NCBI GenBank assembly: GCA_024235175.1
Contig: JACKMX010000002.1
Span: forward strand, 124,001-188,000
DNA length: 64,000 nt
Source of the DNA: Chromatiaceae bacterium
Lineage (GTDB): Bacteria; Pseudomonadota; Gammaproteobacteria; Chromatiales; Chromatiaceae
Direction: 5' to 3'
The position numbers and the translations under genes are program-made. The notes beneath the pieces are model-generated. The model saw only the letters and a list, made by a program, of their open reading frames with translations, had not been told where the DNA came from and did no database searches. Shown here one piece after another: positions 1 through 7,673 of the stretch (its first letter is position 1; every line of letters starts with the position of its first letter).

Positions 1-106
1 CCTCTTTCACCCGTATACTTCAAAAAAACGCTCTTCCCGGAACCGGCCGGGCGCAACGCGCTCCTTTCCGAAAATCCGTCGTGGTCTACGCGTTGCAGAA
101 AAATTT
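1..106. other. Left flank of ISL3-type insertion, possibly a 3' gene end
   Basis: This stretch runs off the window edge and ends in the left copy of the target duplication AAAAATTT (99-106). Joining it to base 1527 restores the pre-insertion sequence. Two forward frames then stay open across the junction and stop at about 1565 and 1580, just before the gene at 1601. An interrupted 3' gene end is therefore possible, but no protein family is recognisable from about 50 codons. Confidence 0.4.
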
Positions 107-130
107 GGGTCTTCAGGAAAATTTGTGGGT
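107..130 (+). repeat. ISL3 left terminal inverted repeat
   Basis: This is the left end of the IS. It pairs with 1495-1518 at 18 of 24 positions. The target duplication AAAAATTT lies immediately outside it at 99-106. Confidence 0.9.
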
Positions 131-258
131 AAAAAAGAGGAGTGATAGCTCCCCAGGAGTACGAATTTACGATTTGATTTAGAGATAGCGCATCCTGCGC
201 TCCGATTCTGAGAAAATGGAAGTGCGAGCAACCATTCATCAGAAAAAAAGGAGCGAGG

Positions 259-1512
259 ATGCAACTGAAGACTATCCTTAATCGGATTCAGAAATTCAAA
301 TCTTTTGTGTACGGATCGATTCGCTGGGTTGAAGAAGCGAAGGAACCAACGATAGAGGTCGAACTGCACCCTCGTGCCAACAGCCGACCGATCTGTTCTG
401 AATGTGGCTGCAAAGGACCCGGTTACGACAGGTTGCCGATTCGAAGATTCGAGTTTATCCCGACATGGGGCATCAAGGTGTTTTTTCTCTATGCACCACG
501 CCGGGTTGATTGTCCAACCTGCGGTATCCGGGTGGAGCGGATGCCTTGGTCGGAAGGGAAACACCGCCTGACCGAAACCTATGCCTGGTTTCTGGCAGGC
601 TGGGCCAGGCGCCTGAGCTGGAAAGAAGTGGCCGAAGCCTTTCGTACGACTTGGGACCACGTCTTCTGCTCGGTGGAGATGGCGGTCACCTGGGGCCGGG
701 TACAAAGAGACCTGACGGGTATTGCAGCCATTGGTATCGACGAGATCCAATGGCAGCGGGGCCATAAGTATCTGACGCTGGTCTATCAGATCGATGCTGG
801 CTGCCGGCGCTTGCTGTGGATCGGTAAGGAGCGGAGGGTTAAGACCCTGCTGAGATTCTTTCGTTGGTTTGGCAAGGAACGAACCAAGGAGCTGGATTAT
901 ATCTGTAGTGACATGTGGAAGCCCTACCTGAGGGTGATTGCCAAAAAGGCGGGACAAGCGATCCATGTTCTGGATCGGTTCCACATCATGTCGAACGTGA
1001 GCAAGGCGATAGACAAGGTGCGCGCTCAGGAGGCGAAAGAGCTGAAGGAGAAGGGTTATGATCCGGTGCTGACGAAGAGCCGCTGGCTGCTGCTGAAACG
1101 CCCGGAAAACCTGACCGATAAACAGGAGACAAAGCTGGCAGATCTCTTGCGGTATAATTTGAAGTCGATCAGGAGCTACCTGCTGAAAGAGGAGTTTCAG
1201 CTCTTCTGGTCGTATAAGTCGCCGTATTGGGCGGGACAGTTTCTGGACAAATGGTGCGCGAAAACGATGCGCTCGAAGATTGAGCCGATGAAAGATATCG
1301 CTCGCAGTTTGAGGAAGCATCGGCCATTGCTGCTGAACTGGTTCCGGGCAAAAAAGCAGTTTTCCAGCGGCATTGTCGAGGGCTTCAACAACAAAGCAAA
1401 ACTGACTACCAGAAAAGCGTATGGATTCAGAACTTATCATGCGGCTGAAATCGCTCTATATCATGCACTTGGAGCTCTACCTGTACCAAAGGTGACCCAT
1501 GAATTTTTCTGA
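259..1512 (+). CDS. ISL3-family transposase
   Basis: This 417-residue DDE transposase catalyses movement of the surrounding IS. The N-terminus has a zinc-binding part (CSECGC near residue 47 and CPTCG near 86), followed by a helix-turn-helix-like stretch. The catalytic acidic residues fit GIDEIQ (about 157), CSDMWKPY (about 213) and GIVEGFNNKAK (about 371). The length is usual for ISL3. The ATG at 259 is preceded by AAGGAG with a 5-base gap. No frameshift or internal stop is seen, so the enzyme may be active. The long antisense ORF over the same bases is a coding shadow. Confidence 0.95.
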   Translation: MQLKTILNRIQKFKSFVYGSIRWVEEAKEPTIEVELHPRANSRPICSECGCKGPGYDRLPIRRFEFIPTWGIKVFFLYAPRRVDCPTCGIRVERMPWSEGKHRLTETYAWFLAGWARRLSWKEVAEAFRTTWDHVFCSVEMAVTWGRVQRDLTGIAAIGIDEIQWQRGHKYLTLVYQIDAGCRRLLWIGKERRVKTLLRFFRWFGKERTKELDYICSDMWKPYLRVIAKKAGQAIHVLDRFHIMSNVSKAIDKVRAQEAKELKEKGYDPVLTKSRWLLLKRPENLTDKQETKLADLLRYNLKSIRSYLLKEEFQLFWSYKSPYWAGQFLDKWCAKTMRSKIEPMKDIARSLRKHRPLLLNWFRAKKQFSSGIVEGFNNKAKLTTRKAYGFRTYHAAEIALYHALGALPVPKVTHEFF

Positions 1513-1518
1513 CGAGGC
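1495..1518 (-). repeat. ISL3 right terminal inverted repeat
   Basis: This is the right end of the IS. It contains the transposase stop codon and is followed directly by the second target duplication copy AAAAATTT at 1519-1526. Confidence 0.9.
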
Positions 1519-1600
1519 AAAAATTTAGATTCGCCGATCTGCCGGGTTATGCTTTCTGTACCTTGAAATACCCTACGGCCTGAAGCCGGGAAACAGATAT

Positions 1601-2101
1601 ATGATCTCCGTCAGAAATTTTTGCCTCCATTTCGCACTGTTGACGATCTGCCTGCCTTGGTCCGGGGGGGTGTCCTCTGCCTGTGACCAGGTTGGAAAAC
1701 CGGAGGTTTTCGGCATCAAGGACAGGTGGGAAGTCTCTGGGGAGAATGAACGGAAACAAGCCGATTTTACCAAAGCATGCGGTGAGTTGATTGACTGCTA
1801 CGGTACCGAAGGCGCAAGCAAAAGAAGCTGCGACCGCGTTTATGAAAAAAATCTGAAAGGCGCATGCAAGAAGGCGTTTGAGTTCAAGCCAACCGCGTTT
1901 GGGGATTGCATGGAAATTGTGGACAAGGCGACCGGATTCGTTATGAAAGCGGATGGTGCGACCTATCGCAAGCTGCAGAGGAGTGCGCAGGCGGAAAAAC
2001 GTGAAGCGGAAAGAAAAGCACGTGCCCAGGCCCGGCAGGCGAAAGTGGAGGAACGCAGAAACAAGCGCAGGGATGAACGATTAAAAAGCGCAGGAAACTA
2101 G
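1601..2101 (+). CDS. Secreted phospholipase A2-like protein lacking the catalytic His-Asp
   Basis: The protein has 166 residues. It starts with a signal peptide of about 27 residues ending near VSSA. A Cys-rich core follows, and a highly charged helical tail (Lys/Arg/Glu/Ala, about 125-166) closes the protein. The core string CYGTEGASKRSCD, followed by a Y/F..NL..AC spacing, matches the secreted phospholipase A2 pattern CxxHDxCY...SK..CD. In this protein the His and Asp positions read Leu and Ile (CGELIDCY). Catalysis by the usual His/Asp dyad is therefore unlikely, and the fold may be kept for binding or structure. The assignment rests on motif spacing only. The stop codon overlaps the convergent rsmJ stop by 4 bases. 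An ISL3 element sits 80 bases upstream and may affect expression. Confidence 0.75.
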   Translation: MISVRNFCLHFALLTICLPWSGGVSSACDQVGKPEVFGIKDRWEVSGENERKQADFTKACGELIDCYGTEGASKRSCDRVYEKNLKGACKKAFEFKPTAFGDCMEIVDKATGFVMKADGATYRKLQRSAQAEKREAERKARAQARQAKVEERRNKRRDERLKSAGN

Positions 2102-2880
2102 CTCCCGAGGCCGCTGTTCACATAAACGTCATAACGGGTGTTTGGACTTTTTATCTCCATGGCCGGCTTCTCATCCCCCACCCAAGCTGCACCGGCTGGA
2201 CGCTTTACCACAACCCTGTGCCGGGCATGACGCCTGGCGGCCGACAATAACTCAGCGCTGTCGGCATCCTCGCCCACCAGCCGCCGGAACAGGCGCATCT
2301 CCTTTTTCACCAATGCACTTTTTTTACGATGGGGATACATCGGATCCATATAGATCACTTGCGGTTTTTGCGAGTGGTCCAGCCCGTTCAGGTAGTCGAT
2401 GGCATCGCCACAATGCAGCTGCATCCTGCGCACGACCTGAGCGGTCTGGTCGTCCGCCAGTGCACGCTCCAATCCGTTCCGAAGCAGGGCCGCAATTACC
2501 GGAGAGCGTTCCAGCATGACCAGTTCACAACCCAGTGTGGCGAGTACGAAAGCATCCCGCCCAAGGCCGGCAGTTGCATCCAACACCTGTGGATTCCTGC
2601 CTTTTTTAAGCCCGATGGCTCGAGCCAGCGGCTGTGCCCTGCCGTCGCCGTAAAGGCGGCGGTGGGCAAGTCTGCCGGAGACAAAATCGACGAACACCGG
2701 GCCTTGACCCGCCACGCCGTTCTGGCGCAGTTCCAGGCGCTCACTGGTCAGTACCAGCAGTAGTTCAGAATCACCGCCACCCGGAAGAACTCTGGGAAGA
2801 TGCAACTGCCGGTTAAGCTCATCCAGCGCCTGTTCCACTTCGGGCTGCCCAGCGGCAAGCGCGACCAGAGGTCGATTCAT
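2098..2880 (-). CDS. rsmJ: 16S rRNA (guanine-1516-N2)-methyltransferase RsmJ
   Basis: RsmJ methylates G1516 of 16S rRNA with S-adenosylmethionine. The SAM-binding motif LDATAGLGRDAF and the catalytic YMDPMYPHRKKSAL motif are both present, followed by the C-terminal VVVKRP strand. A longer reading frame opens at 2943. I chose the ATG at 2880 because it gives about 260 residues, close to the family length. Its ATG also overlaps the stop of the upstream small ORF as ATGA, which suggests translational coupling. There is no strong ribosome-binding site at either start, consistent with coupling. Confidence 0.93.
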   Translation of the reverse strand: MNRPLVALAAGQPEVEQALDELNRQLHLPRVLPGGGDSELLLVLTSERLELRQNGVAGQGPVFVDFVSGRLAHRRLYGDGRAQPLARAIGLKKGRNPQVLDATAGLGRDAFVLATLGCELVMLERSPVIAALLRNGLERALADDQTAQVVRRMQLHCGDAIDYLNGLDHSQKPQVIYMDPMYPHRKKSALVKKEMRLFRRLVGEDADSAELLSAARRHARHRVVVKRPAGAAWVGDEKPAMEIKSPNTRYDVYVNSGLGS

Positions 2881-3221
2881 TTCCAAAAACCAATGGCCCG
2901 ACTCTGCTTGCGGATAGGATCCGAGCGGGCCGGGATGAAGCATTGCATGCTGGGCTCACGCAGGTAGGCACCGCTCAGACAGTAATCCGGCATCGATGCA
3001 GTATGGAACCGCCTGAACATGGCTTCCGAGCGCATAACCTCCCCGCCGCTGGCGACATCTTCCGCCAGATAGAGGAAACTCTCCTTGAACCGCGCTGGGT
3101 AAACTATCTCCCTGGCACCCAAAAATTGGCTCCTGGCCCGGATCCGTAAAGACGGGCACGGCAACTGCAGAAACCGGAGAAGGCCGTTAACCTTACGGAG
3201 CATTTGCATATTGGTGGTCAC
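2877..3221 (-). CDS. Small hypothetical protein coupled to rsmJ
   Basis: This ORF of 114 codons starts with GTG at 3221, with an alternative ATG four codons in. It belongs to no family I recognise. It has a basic N-terminal third (LRIRARSQF) and a mixed remainder, with no signal peptide or clear membrane segment. The case for a real gene is positional: its TGA overlaps the rsmJ ATG as ATGA, and a TATAAT box lies about 30 bases upstream. The case against is the lack of a good ribosome-binding site and of any recognised homologue. Confidence 0.4.
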   Translation of the reverse strand: MTTNMQMLRKVNGLLRFLQLPCPSLRIRARSQFLGAREIVYPARFKESFLYLAEDVASGGEVMRSEAMFRRFHTASMPDYCLSGAYLREPSMQCFIPARSDPIRKQSRAIGFWK

Positions 3222-3251
3222 TTTGTGGCTGGCTCAGCCAATCTGTGCCCA

Positions 3252-3281
3252 ATTATAGAAGATGCCCGGCTCCATGAACAA
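3252..3281 (-). promoter_or_regulatory. Candidate sigma-70 promoter for small ORF-rsmJ
   Basis: On the minus strand a perfect TATAAT (3252-3257) follows TTGTTC (3276-3281) with an 18-base spacer. Transcription would begin about 20-25 bases before the GTG at 3221. It also lies downstream of the histidine kinase stop codon, so rsmJ need not depend on that operon. Confidence 0.45.
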
Positions 3282-3320
3282 AGCCCCGGCATTCGGGCCG
3301 AATCACAAGACAGCATGAAA

Positions 3321-4001
3321 TTACGGGAGACAGATAGAAAAGCAGCCGCCCTGCAAGCGATTCCCGTTCGAGAGTCGTATATAACCCACTTTATCCTTAT
3401 TGCGGTGCATCCTGGCGACCATGGAGGCGAAGTAGATACCAAGCTGAGTCCTCCCCTCGGAAATCGCTGCGTGGTTATCGATCACATCCTGAGCCGCCAG
3501 CATCTCCTGTGGGAATCCTGAACCATCGTCTTCCACCTGAATAACCAGGTACCCTTCCTGTTCGTTGCCCGATATCAGGAGATTTTCCGTTGTATAGCGC
3601 ATTCCGTTGCCGATCAGACTGTTTACCACACCCCGAACCAGCCCTTCATCAAAAAAACCGCTTAGTGCCTGATCACATTCACAGACCAGTTTGACTCCCT
3701 GTGCTGTGGCGGCAGCATGATTTTCGAGAACCAACTCGTCCAGAAAATCGGCGACGTTCAGCTCTTCGATATTCGGAGATATCCTTTCGTTCTCAATCTT
3801 GTAGAGAGTCAACAATTCGATCAGGTTGGTGTTCAGCCGCTTGGCCTCCTGCTGCAGCGTGAAAACCTTGTCCGGATCGGCCCTCTGCTGAGTTTCAGAA
3901 GTGAAAGACTCCAGCGTATTAATGACCAGCCATAGTGAATTCTTCATGTCATGGATCAGCGAGGCGAGGATATCCGCAAATAACATGCCCTGTTTCATCA
4001 T
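3321..4001 (-). CDS. Histidine kinase-like protein, probably N-terminally truncated
   Basis: The protein has 226 residues. A HisKA-like helix contains the H-box LIHDMKNS (His about 17), followed by a HATPase domain with NSLIGNGMRYT (N-box, about 130) and EDDGSGFP (G1, about 157). There is no membrane segment, so it should be cytosolic. It lies in the same orientation as the response regulator at 5751-7382, and the two would form an operon were an IS1111-type element not between them. The current ATG has GAGG about 8 bases upstream. The frame stays open further upstream into a palindromic repeat. An in-phase-looking start with good AGAGG lies beyond that repeat, at 4191. The native N-terminus may therefore have been cut off. 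Function by partnership with the regulator is inferred from context. Confidence 0.82.
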   Translation of the reverse strand: MMKQGMLFADILASLIHDMKNSLWLVINTLESFTSETQQRADPDKVFTLQQEAKRLNTNLIELLTLYKIENERISPNIEELNVADFLDELVLENHAAATAQGVKLVCECDQALSGFFDEGLVRGVVNSLIGNGMRYTTENLLISGNEQEGYLVIQVEDDGSGFPQEMLAAQDVIDNHAAISEGRTQLGIYFASMVARMHRNKDKVGYIRLSNGNRLQGGCFSICLP

Positions 4002-4011
4002 CCCAGAATCC

Positions 4012-4191
4012 TCAATTGGACGTGGTGCAGAGTGCGTTTTCCGGTGTGCAGGGCAAGGCGTAACGACGAGGAATAGTTACTCTATTCCGAGGAGTTACAA
4101 CGCAGCCATGCGCCGCGGAAAGCGTGCACTGCACCGCGTAGCGTGATTCTCCGTATGAGTGAGGGTCCGATTTGATTTCTACCAGTTTCAT
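4012..4191 (-). pseudogene. Possible original 5' end of the histidine kinase gene
   Basis: An ATG at 4191 with AGAGG six bases upstream begins MKLVEIKSDPHSYGESR, then reads straight into the palindromic repeat and stops at 4012, one frame off the kinase. The first 17 codons look protein-like, and the rest is repeat sequence. The simplest reading is that the repeat inserted near the start of the kinase gene and separated its native start from the body. This is an inference. It could also be an unrelated leader ORF. Confidence 0.35.
4021..4137. repeat. Imperfect palindromic repeat element
   Basis: Two arms of about 57 bases are inverted copies of each other, centred near 4079. Outer ends GGTGCAG (4024-4030) and CTGCACC (4129-4135) pair exactly, as do the inner GGAATAG (4070-4076) and CTATTCC (4082-4088). 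The region between matches at roughly 70 percent with a gap. It has the look of a mobile palindromic unit. It lies directly upstream of the truncated kinase ORF. Confidence 0.7.
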
Positions 4192-4239
4192 TTCAGCCTC
4201 TTACGATCAAAACGGAGCGGTTATATATGGACCCATCCA

Positions 4240-4603
4240 TTTTGCAAGGCCCAGTAATTAAATTGGCGAAGAAAAAGGTTGCTGTCATATATCCGGCCTC
4301 AATCTGAGTCTGTTGATAACTCACGGCCTCAATGGAGTATCCGCGCACCTCAGCCTAATCAACTGAACGGCCTTTCAGGCCCTTAACCGCTACAGGTTCT
4401 TGAGGTGTCGGTCTGACCTATCTTGCCATCTTCTTTACTGTACCTACGCAACCGTTGTGGTTGGAACAACTACCCCCAATGCCTGGAGGATACCTCGGAG
4501 GGTTTTCCACGCTTTATCCACGGGCGCAGTGCCCTTCGATATAGCACGTAGCCGGTGGCTAAAGGGTGGAAAACCCGGTCCTTATCTCTGACAGGGATCG
4601 CCA
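4240..4603 (-). ncRNA. Candidate IS1111 guide (seek/bridge) RNA region
   Basis: This non-coding stretch lies downstream of the transposase stop and inside the element. In the IS1111 group the targeting RNA is encoded at this position. Several local inverted repeats are visible, including the paired GGTTTTCCACCC/GGGTGGAAAACC-like strings around 4499-4578. The exact RNA ends and the target-matching loops cannot be set from the sequence by eye, so the coordinates mark the search region rather than a transcript. Confidence 0.4.
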
Positions 4604-5638
4604 TCACACGCCTACCTGGTAACATTCGCCACGGCTGAGCAGTGCCCAGAGAATTCGTGCATTTTTGTTCGCTAATGCAACCGCTGCCCGGTTAGTTCCC
4701 CGCTCTGCGACAAGGCGCTTGATCCAGCGACTGCGTTTGTCGTCTTTGTCCCGGCGGCACACGGACTGTATGACGGCGCGGGCTCCGTGGATCAATAGAG
4801 TGCGGATATACCGATCCCCCCGTTTGCTAATGCCGAGCATGCGGGCTTCTCCCCCCGTGCTGTGCTGTCGTGGTACCAACCCCAGTGCCGCCGAAAATTG
4901 ACGACCATTGCCAAACTGACGCGCATCGCCAAAGGTAGCCACCACGGCCGTCGCGCTGAGCACGCCTACCCCCTCGACAGCACTTAAACGTTGGCAAACT
5001 TCCTGCGCACGAAATACCTCTTGGATGCGCTGATCATAGTCTCTGGCCCGCTGATCGATACGGCTCAATTCCGCAGACAATTCCGACAACAACGCACGGA
5101 AGCTTTCTGTCAGCCCATTCTCGCCATCTTCGAGAATCTCCGGCACGCGACGACGTACATGGCCGATTCCCTTGGCAATGACAATACCGTATTCGCCCAG
5201 CAAGCCGCGGATTTGATTCGCCTGCATTGTACGTGCCTTGATCGCGCTTTGGCGTATCCGGTGCATGGCCTGCAAATCCTGTTGCTCCACCGTCTTGACC
5301 GCCACAAAACGCATATTGGGCCGACCTACTGCCTCGCATATGCCTTCAGCATCGTTAAAATCATTCTTGTTACCTTTCACATAGGCTTTGACAAACTGCG
5401 GGGCCATCAGTCGTACGTCGTGGCCAAATTCAGCTATTTGACGTGCCCAATAATGAGCCCCTCCACACGCCTCCATCCCAATCTGACACACCGGCATCTG
5501 CGCCAAGGTGTTGAGTAAGTGTTTACGGGTAAGCTTTTTTCTCAGCACAACCTGCCCAAGATCATCAACCCCCCAAAGATGAAAACTATTCTTGCCCAAG
5601 TCAATACCCATTCGAACCACTGATTTGCTAACATTCAT
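4604..5638 (-). CDS. IS110-family transposase, IS1111 group
   Basis: This is a DEDD-type transposase. The N-terminal RuvC-like domain begins GIDLGKNSFHLWG, continues with IGMEACGGAHYWAR, and includes the conserved KNDFNDAEGICEA. The C-terminal transposase_20 region has VEGVGVLSATAVVATFG, followed by LGLVPRQHSTGG and LGISKRGDRYIRTLLIHGAR with the catalytic Ser region. The ATG at 5638 is chosen over the longer frame (5692) because GAGAGGG precedes it by six bases and the family usually starts this way. It is intact at 344 residues. Confidence 0.93.
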   Translation of the reverse strand: MNVSKSVVRMGIDLGKNSFHLWGVDDLGQVVLRKKLTRKHLLNTLAQMPVCQIGMEACGGAHYWARQIAEFGHDVRLMAPQFVKAYVKGNKNDFNDAEGICEAVGRPNMRFVAVKTVEQQDLQAMHRIRQSAIKARTMQANQIRGLLGEYGIVIAKGIGHVRRRVPEILEDGENGLTESFRALLSELSAELSRIDQRARDYDQRIQEVFRAQEVCQRLSAVEGVGVLSATAVVATFGDARQFGNGRQFSAALGLVPRQHSTGGEARMLGISKRGDRYIRTLLIHGARAVIQSVCRRDKDDKRSRWIKRLVAERGTNRAAVALANKNARILWALLSRGECYQVGV

Positions 5639-5750
5639 TTCGGACCCTCTCACTATTGTCGATGGTGTTAATACATTTCCATCTTGGCGCATTTGACGCC
5701 ATATTTTTAGTGGGATGGGTCCATACCATTAACTGAGGACTCTAGGATCA

Positions 5751-7382
5751 TCATCCCTGCTTCACCAGTTCCTGGTACATGCTCTGTACCCGGCGCAATG
5801 CGGGACCCTCGGGATCCATTTTTTTCACCCGATCCAGCAATTCCCGCACCTGTCCCAGCTGCTCTCTCTCAATACCCCTTTCACGCATGTCCAGTATCAT
5901 TACCCGGGCTGCATTCAGGTTAACCACCTTGTTGCTGGGCATTGCTGCAACCGCTTCACTAAACAGCGCAACCGCCTCGCGCAGCTGGCCGGCCTTGGCC
6001 ATCGCCACTCCCTGATTGTTCAGTTTGACTATTTCCCGGCGAATATCCGCGACAAAACTCTTGGGATCCAGACCCAGATTGAGCTCCCCGACCAGTCCTT
6101 CGACCCGCTTTAGCAGCTCCTGATCAGAGTGGTTGTTCCTGACGGCGTGCCTGAGCATGGATTGGGCTTTGTCCGTATCCCCCAGTTCACCGTAACTGCG
6201 AGCCATCTCCAGGGTTAAGTCAGCCGATACCTGTGGCCCCAGACTTTCGTACAACTCGCCTGCCTGCCACATCCAGACGCCCGCTTCTGCCGGATCACCC
6301 AGGTTCTGGTGGATAACTCCCCTTGCCATCGCCGCGTGAAGCTGAGATGCATCTGCGCCCTTGAACTCCTTTTCCATGGTATCAACAATTTTCAAAGCCG
6401 ATTTTCCATCTCCGCAGCGTGATTTGACCCGCGCCAGGTTCGCGAAAATACCGGGAGCCTTATATACCGAATTGCGCCCCAGCCTGACTGCTTGTGAAAA
6501 CGCCTGCTCGGCCACTGCGTTGTCGCCGTTTTTCATCGCCAGTTCACCCAGCGCCTTCTGCCGCAGTATCGCCTGTGGCGAAAGCGCTACAGCACGCTGC
6601 AGCACCTCCTGTGCCTCCCGTCCCTGATCCAGCGACTGAAGCGTGCGTGCCAGCCAGTCATAGGCGGCAGTGAGACGCTCGTTCTCCTGCAGCAAAGCTT
6701 CGAAAATAACCGCAGCCTCCTGCAAGCGTCCCGTTGCGAAAAACACCTTCCCAAGCCCAAGCCTTGCCCAAGGCATCTCGCGTACCGACAATACATTTTC
6801 ATAGACTTCGGCCGACTGCTCGTATTCGCCCGAGCGATAGAGAATTTCCGCCTTCTGCTTTGTCAGTTCGGCCAGATTTTTGGGTCTGGCTGCGATCTTC
6901 TCATTCAGCATCTGAACTGCACTCTCGAACTCCTGAGCGCTGACGGCCGTCTCCACCTCCTGCAGATCCTGACGTTTGATAACCAATTTTTCCAGACGGG
7001 ATTTCAGCAGATCCTTGGTAAACGGCTTGGTCAGATAAGAATCGGGTTCATATTCGACCGCTCCCATGACCATCTCCCGCGTATTCTCCGCGGTGATCAT
7101 TACGAAAACAGCATCCAGACCAATCAGTTGTCGATGGCGCGCCTCTTCCAGCACATGTTGCCCGTTTTTGCCTGGGCCGAGGTTGTAATCACAAAGGATG
7201 ACGTCATAGCGTTTCCGTTCCAACGCTTCGATAGCCTCCCTGCCGTTGATCGCGGTGTCGATTTCAGCAACGCCGATTGAGCTGAGCATACTGCGCAGCA
7301 TGCCCCGCATATCGCCAAAATCGTCCACAACCAAAAAGACTTTGGATTCTATTTCGTGTCGCTTGAAGTTGAAGCTTGTCAT
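5751..7382 (-). CDS. Response regulator with C-terminal TPR repeats
   Basis: The N-terminal receiver domain (about residues 15-135) has the acidic pair in VVDDFG, the phospho-accepting Asp in VILCDYNLG and the conserved Lys in LTKPFTK. A long tail of tetratricopeptide-like repeats follows, from about 165 to the end (for example SGEYEQSAEVYENVL and AKAGQLREAVALFSEAV). There is no DNA-binding domain, so output is probably by protein contact. The frame is open to a GTG at 7430, but I prefer the ATG at 7382 because the receiver starts soon after it. The partner kinase is probably the gene at 3321-4001, now separated by an IS. Confidence 0.88.
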   Translation of the reverse strand: MTSFNFKRHEIESKVFLVVDDFGDMRGMLRSMLSSIGVAEIDTAINGREAIEALERKRYDVILCDYNLGPGKNGQHVLEEARHRQLIGLDAVFVMITAENTREMVMGAVEYEPDSYLTKPFTKDLLKSRLEKLVIKRQDLQEVETAVSAQEFESAVQMLNEKIAARPKNLAELTKQKAEILYRSGEYEQSAEVYENVLSVREMPWARLGLGKVFFATGRLQEAAVIFEALLQENERLTAAYDWLARTLQSLDQGREAQEVLQRAVALSPQAILRQKALGELAMKNGDNAVAEQAFSQAVRLGRNSVYKAPGIFANLARVKSRCGDGKSALKIVDTMEKEFKGADASQLHAAMARGVIHQNLGDPAEAGVWMWQAGELYESLGPQVSADLTLEMARSYGELGDTDKAQSMLRHAVRNNHSDQELLKRVEGLVGELNLGLDPKSFVADIRREIVKLNNQGVAMAKAGQLREAVALFSEAVAAMPSNKVVNLNAARVMILDMRERGIEREQLGQVRELLDRVKKMDPEGPALRRVQSMYQELVKQG

Positions 7383-7673
7383 CCGTAGACCAGAAAAAAC
7401 AGATCTATTCCCAAAAAATGGCTTTGCCACTCCTTATCGGCATTTGGCCCGAGATCTGAAACTAATTCTCACAATCCGAAATGGAGCGGGAAATCCGGAG
7501 ATCCGGCCGGAGCGGGCTGATTGTTGGTGTAGTGGCGGATAAATGTTATTTGGAGAGGATTGCTTTTGCCAAAGCCGGATTATAATTGATTGAAACAGAT
7601 CTCCATTCAGGCACTCCCGGCCGGCGTCCCTGCCAGCCAGACTCTTCGATAAAAAAAGGGGAACTTGAAAGCG

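Larger units (their letters stand above)
107..1518 (+). mobile_element. Complete ISL3-family insertion sequence
   Basis: The element is 1412 bp with imperfect 24-bp terminal inverted repeats, at 107-130 and 1495-1518, matching at 18 of 24 positions. Both ends start with G and contain TC..TCAG followed by AAAATT and end in TGGGT. It is flanked by a perfect 8-bp direct repeat AAAAATTT at 99-106 and 1519-1526. ISL3 elements typically make 8-bp target duplications. The transposase stop codon lies inside the right repeat, and the gene is intact. Ends, duplication and ORF all agree, so this is a complete and probably recent insertion. Confidence 0.93.
4226..5725 (-). mobile_element. IS110-family (IS1111 group) insertion sequence
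   Basis: The element is bounded by a perfect 13-bp inverted repeat, at 4226-4238 and 5713-5725, containing TGGACCCATCC. IS1111-group elements carry subterminal inverted repeats, so the true ends probably lie a few bases outside. The single transposase gene is on the minus strand, and about 365 bases of non-coding DNA lie downstream of it, as expected for this group. The element sits between a response regulator gene and its presumed kinase gene. No target duplication is expected or seen. Confidence 0.88.

Noticed and set aside
7..1440. 477-codon ORF on the minus strand
   Set aside because: It lies antisense to the intact ISL3 transposase and shows no family features. It is a coding shadow of the element.
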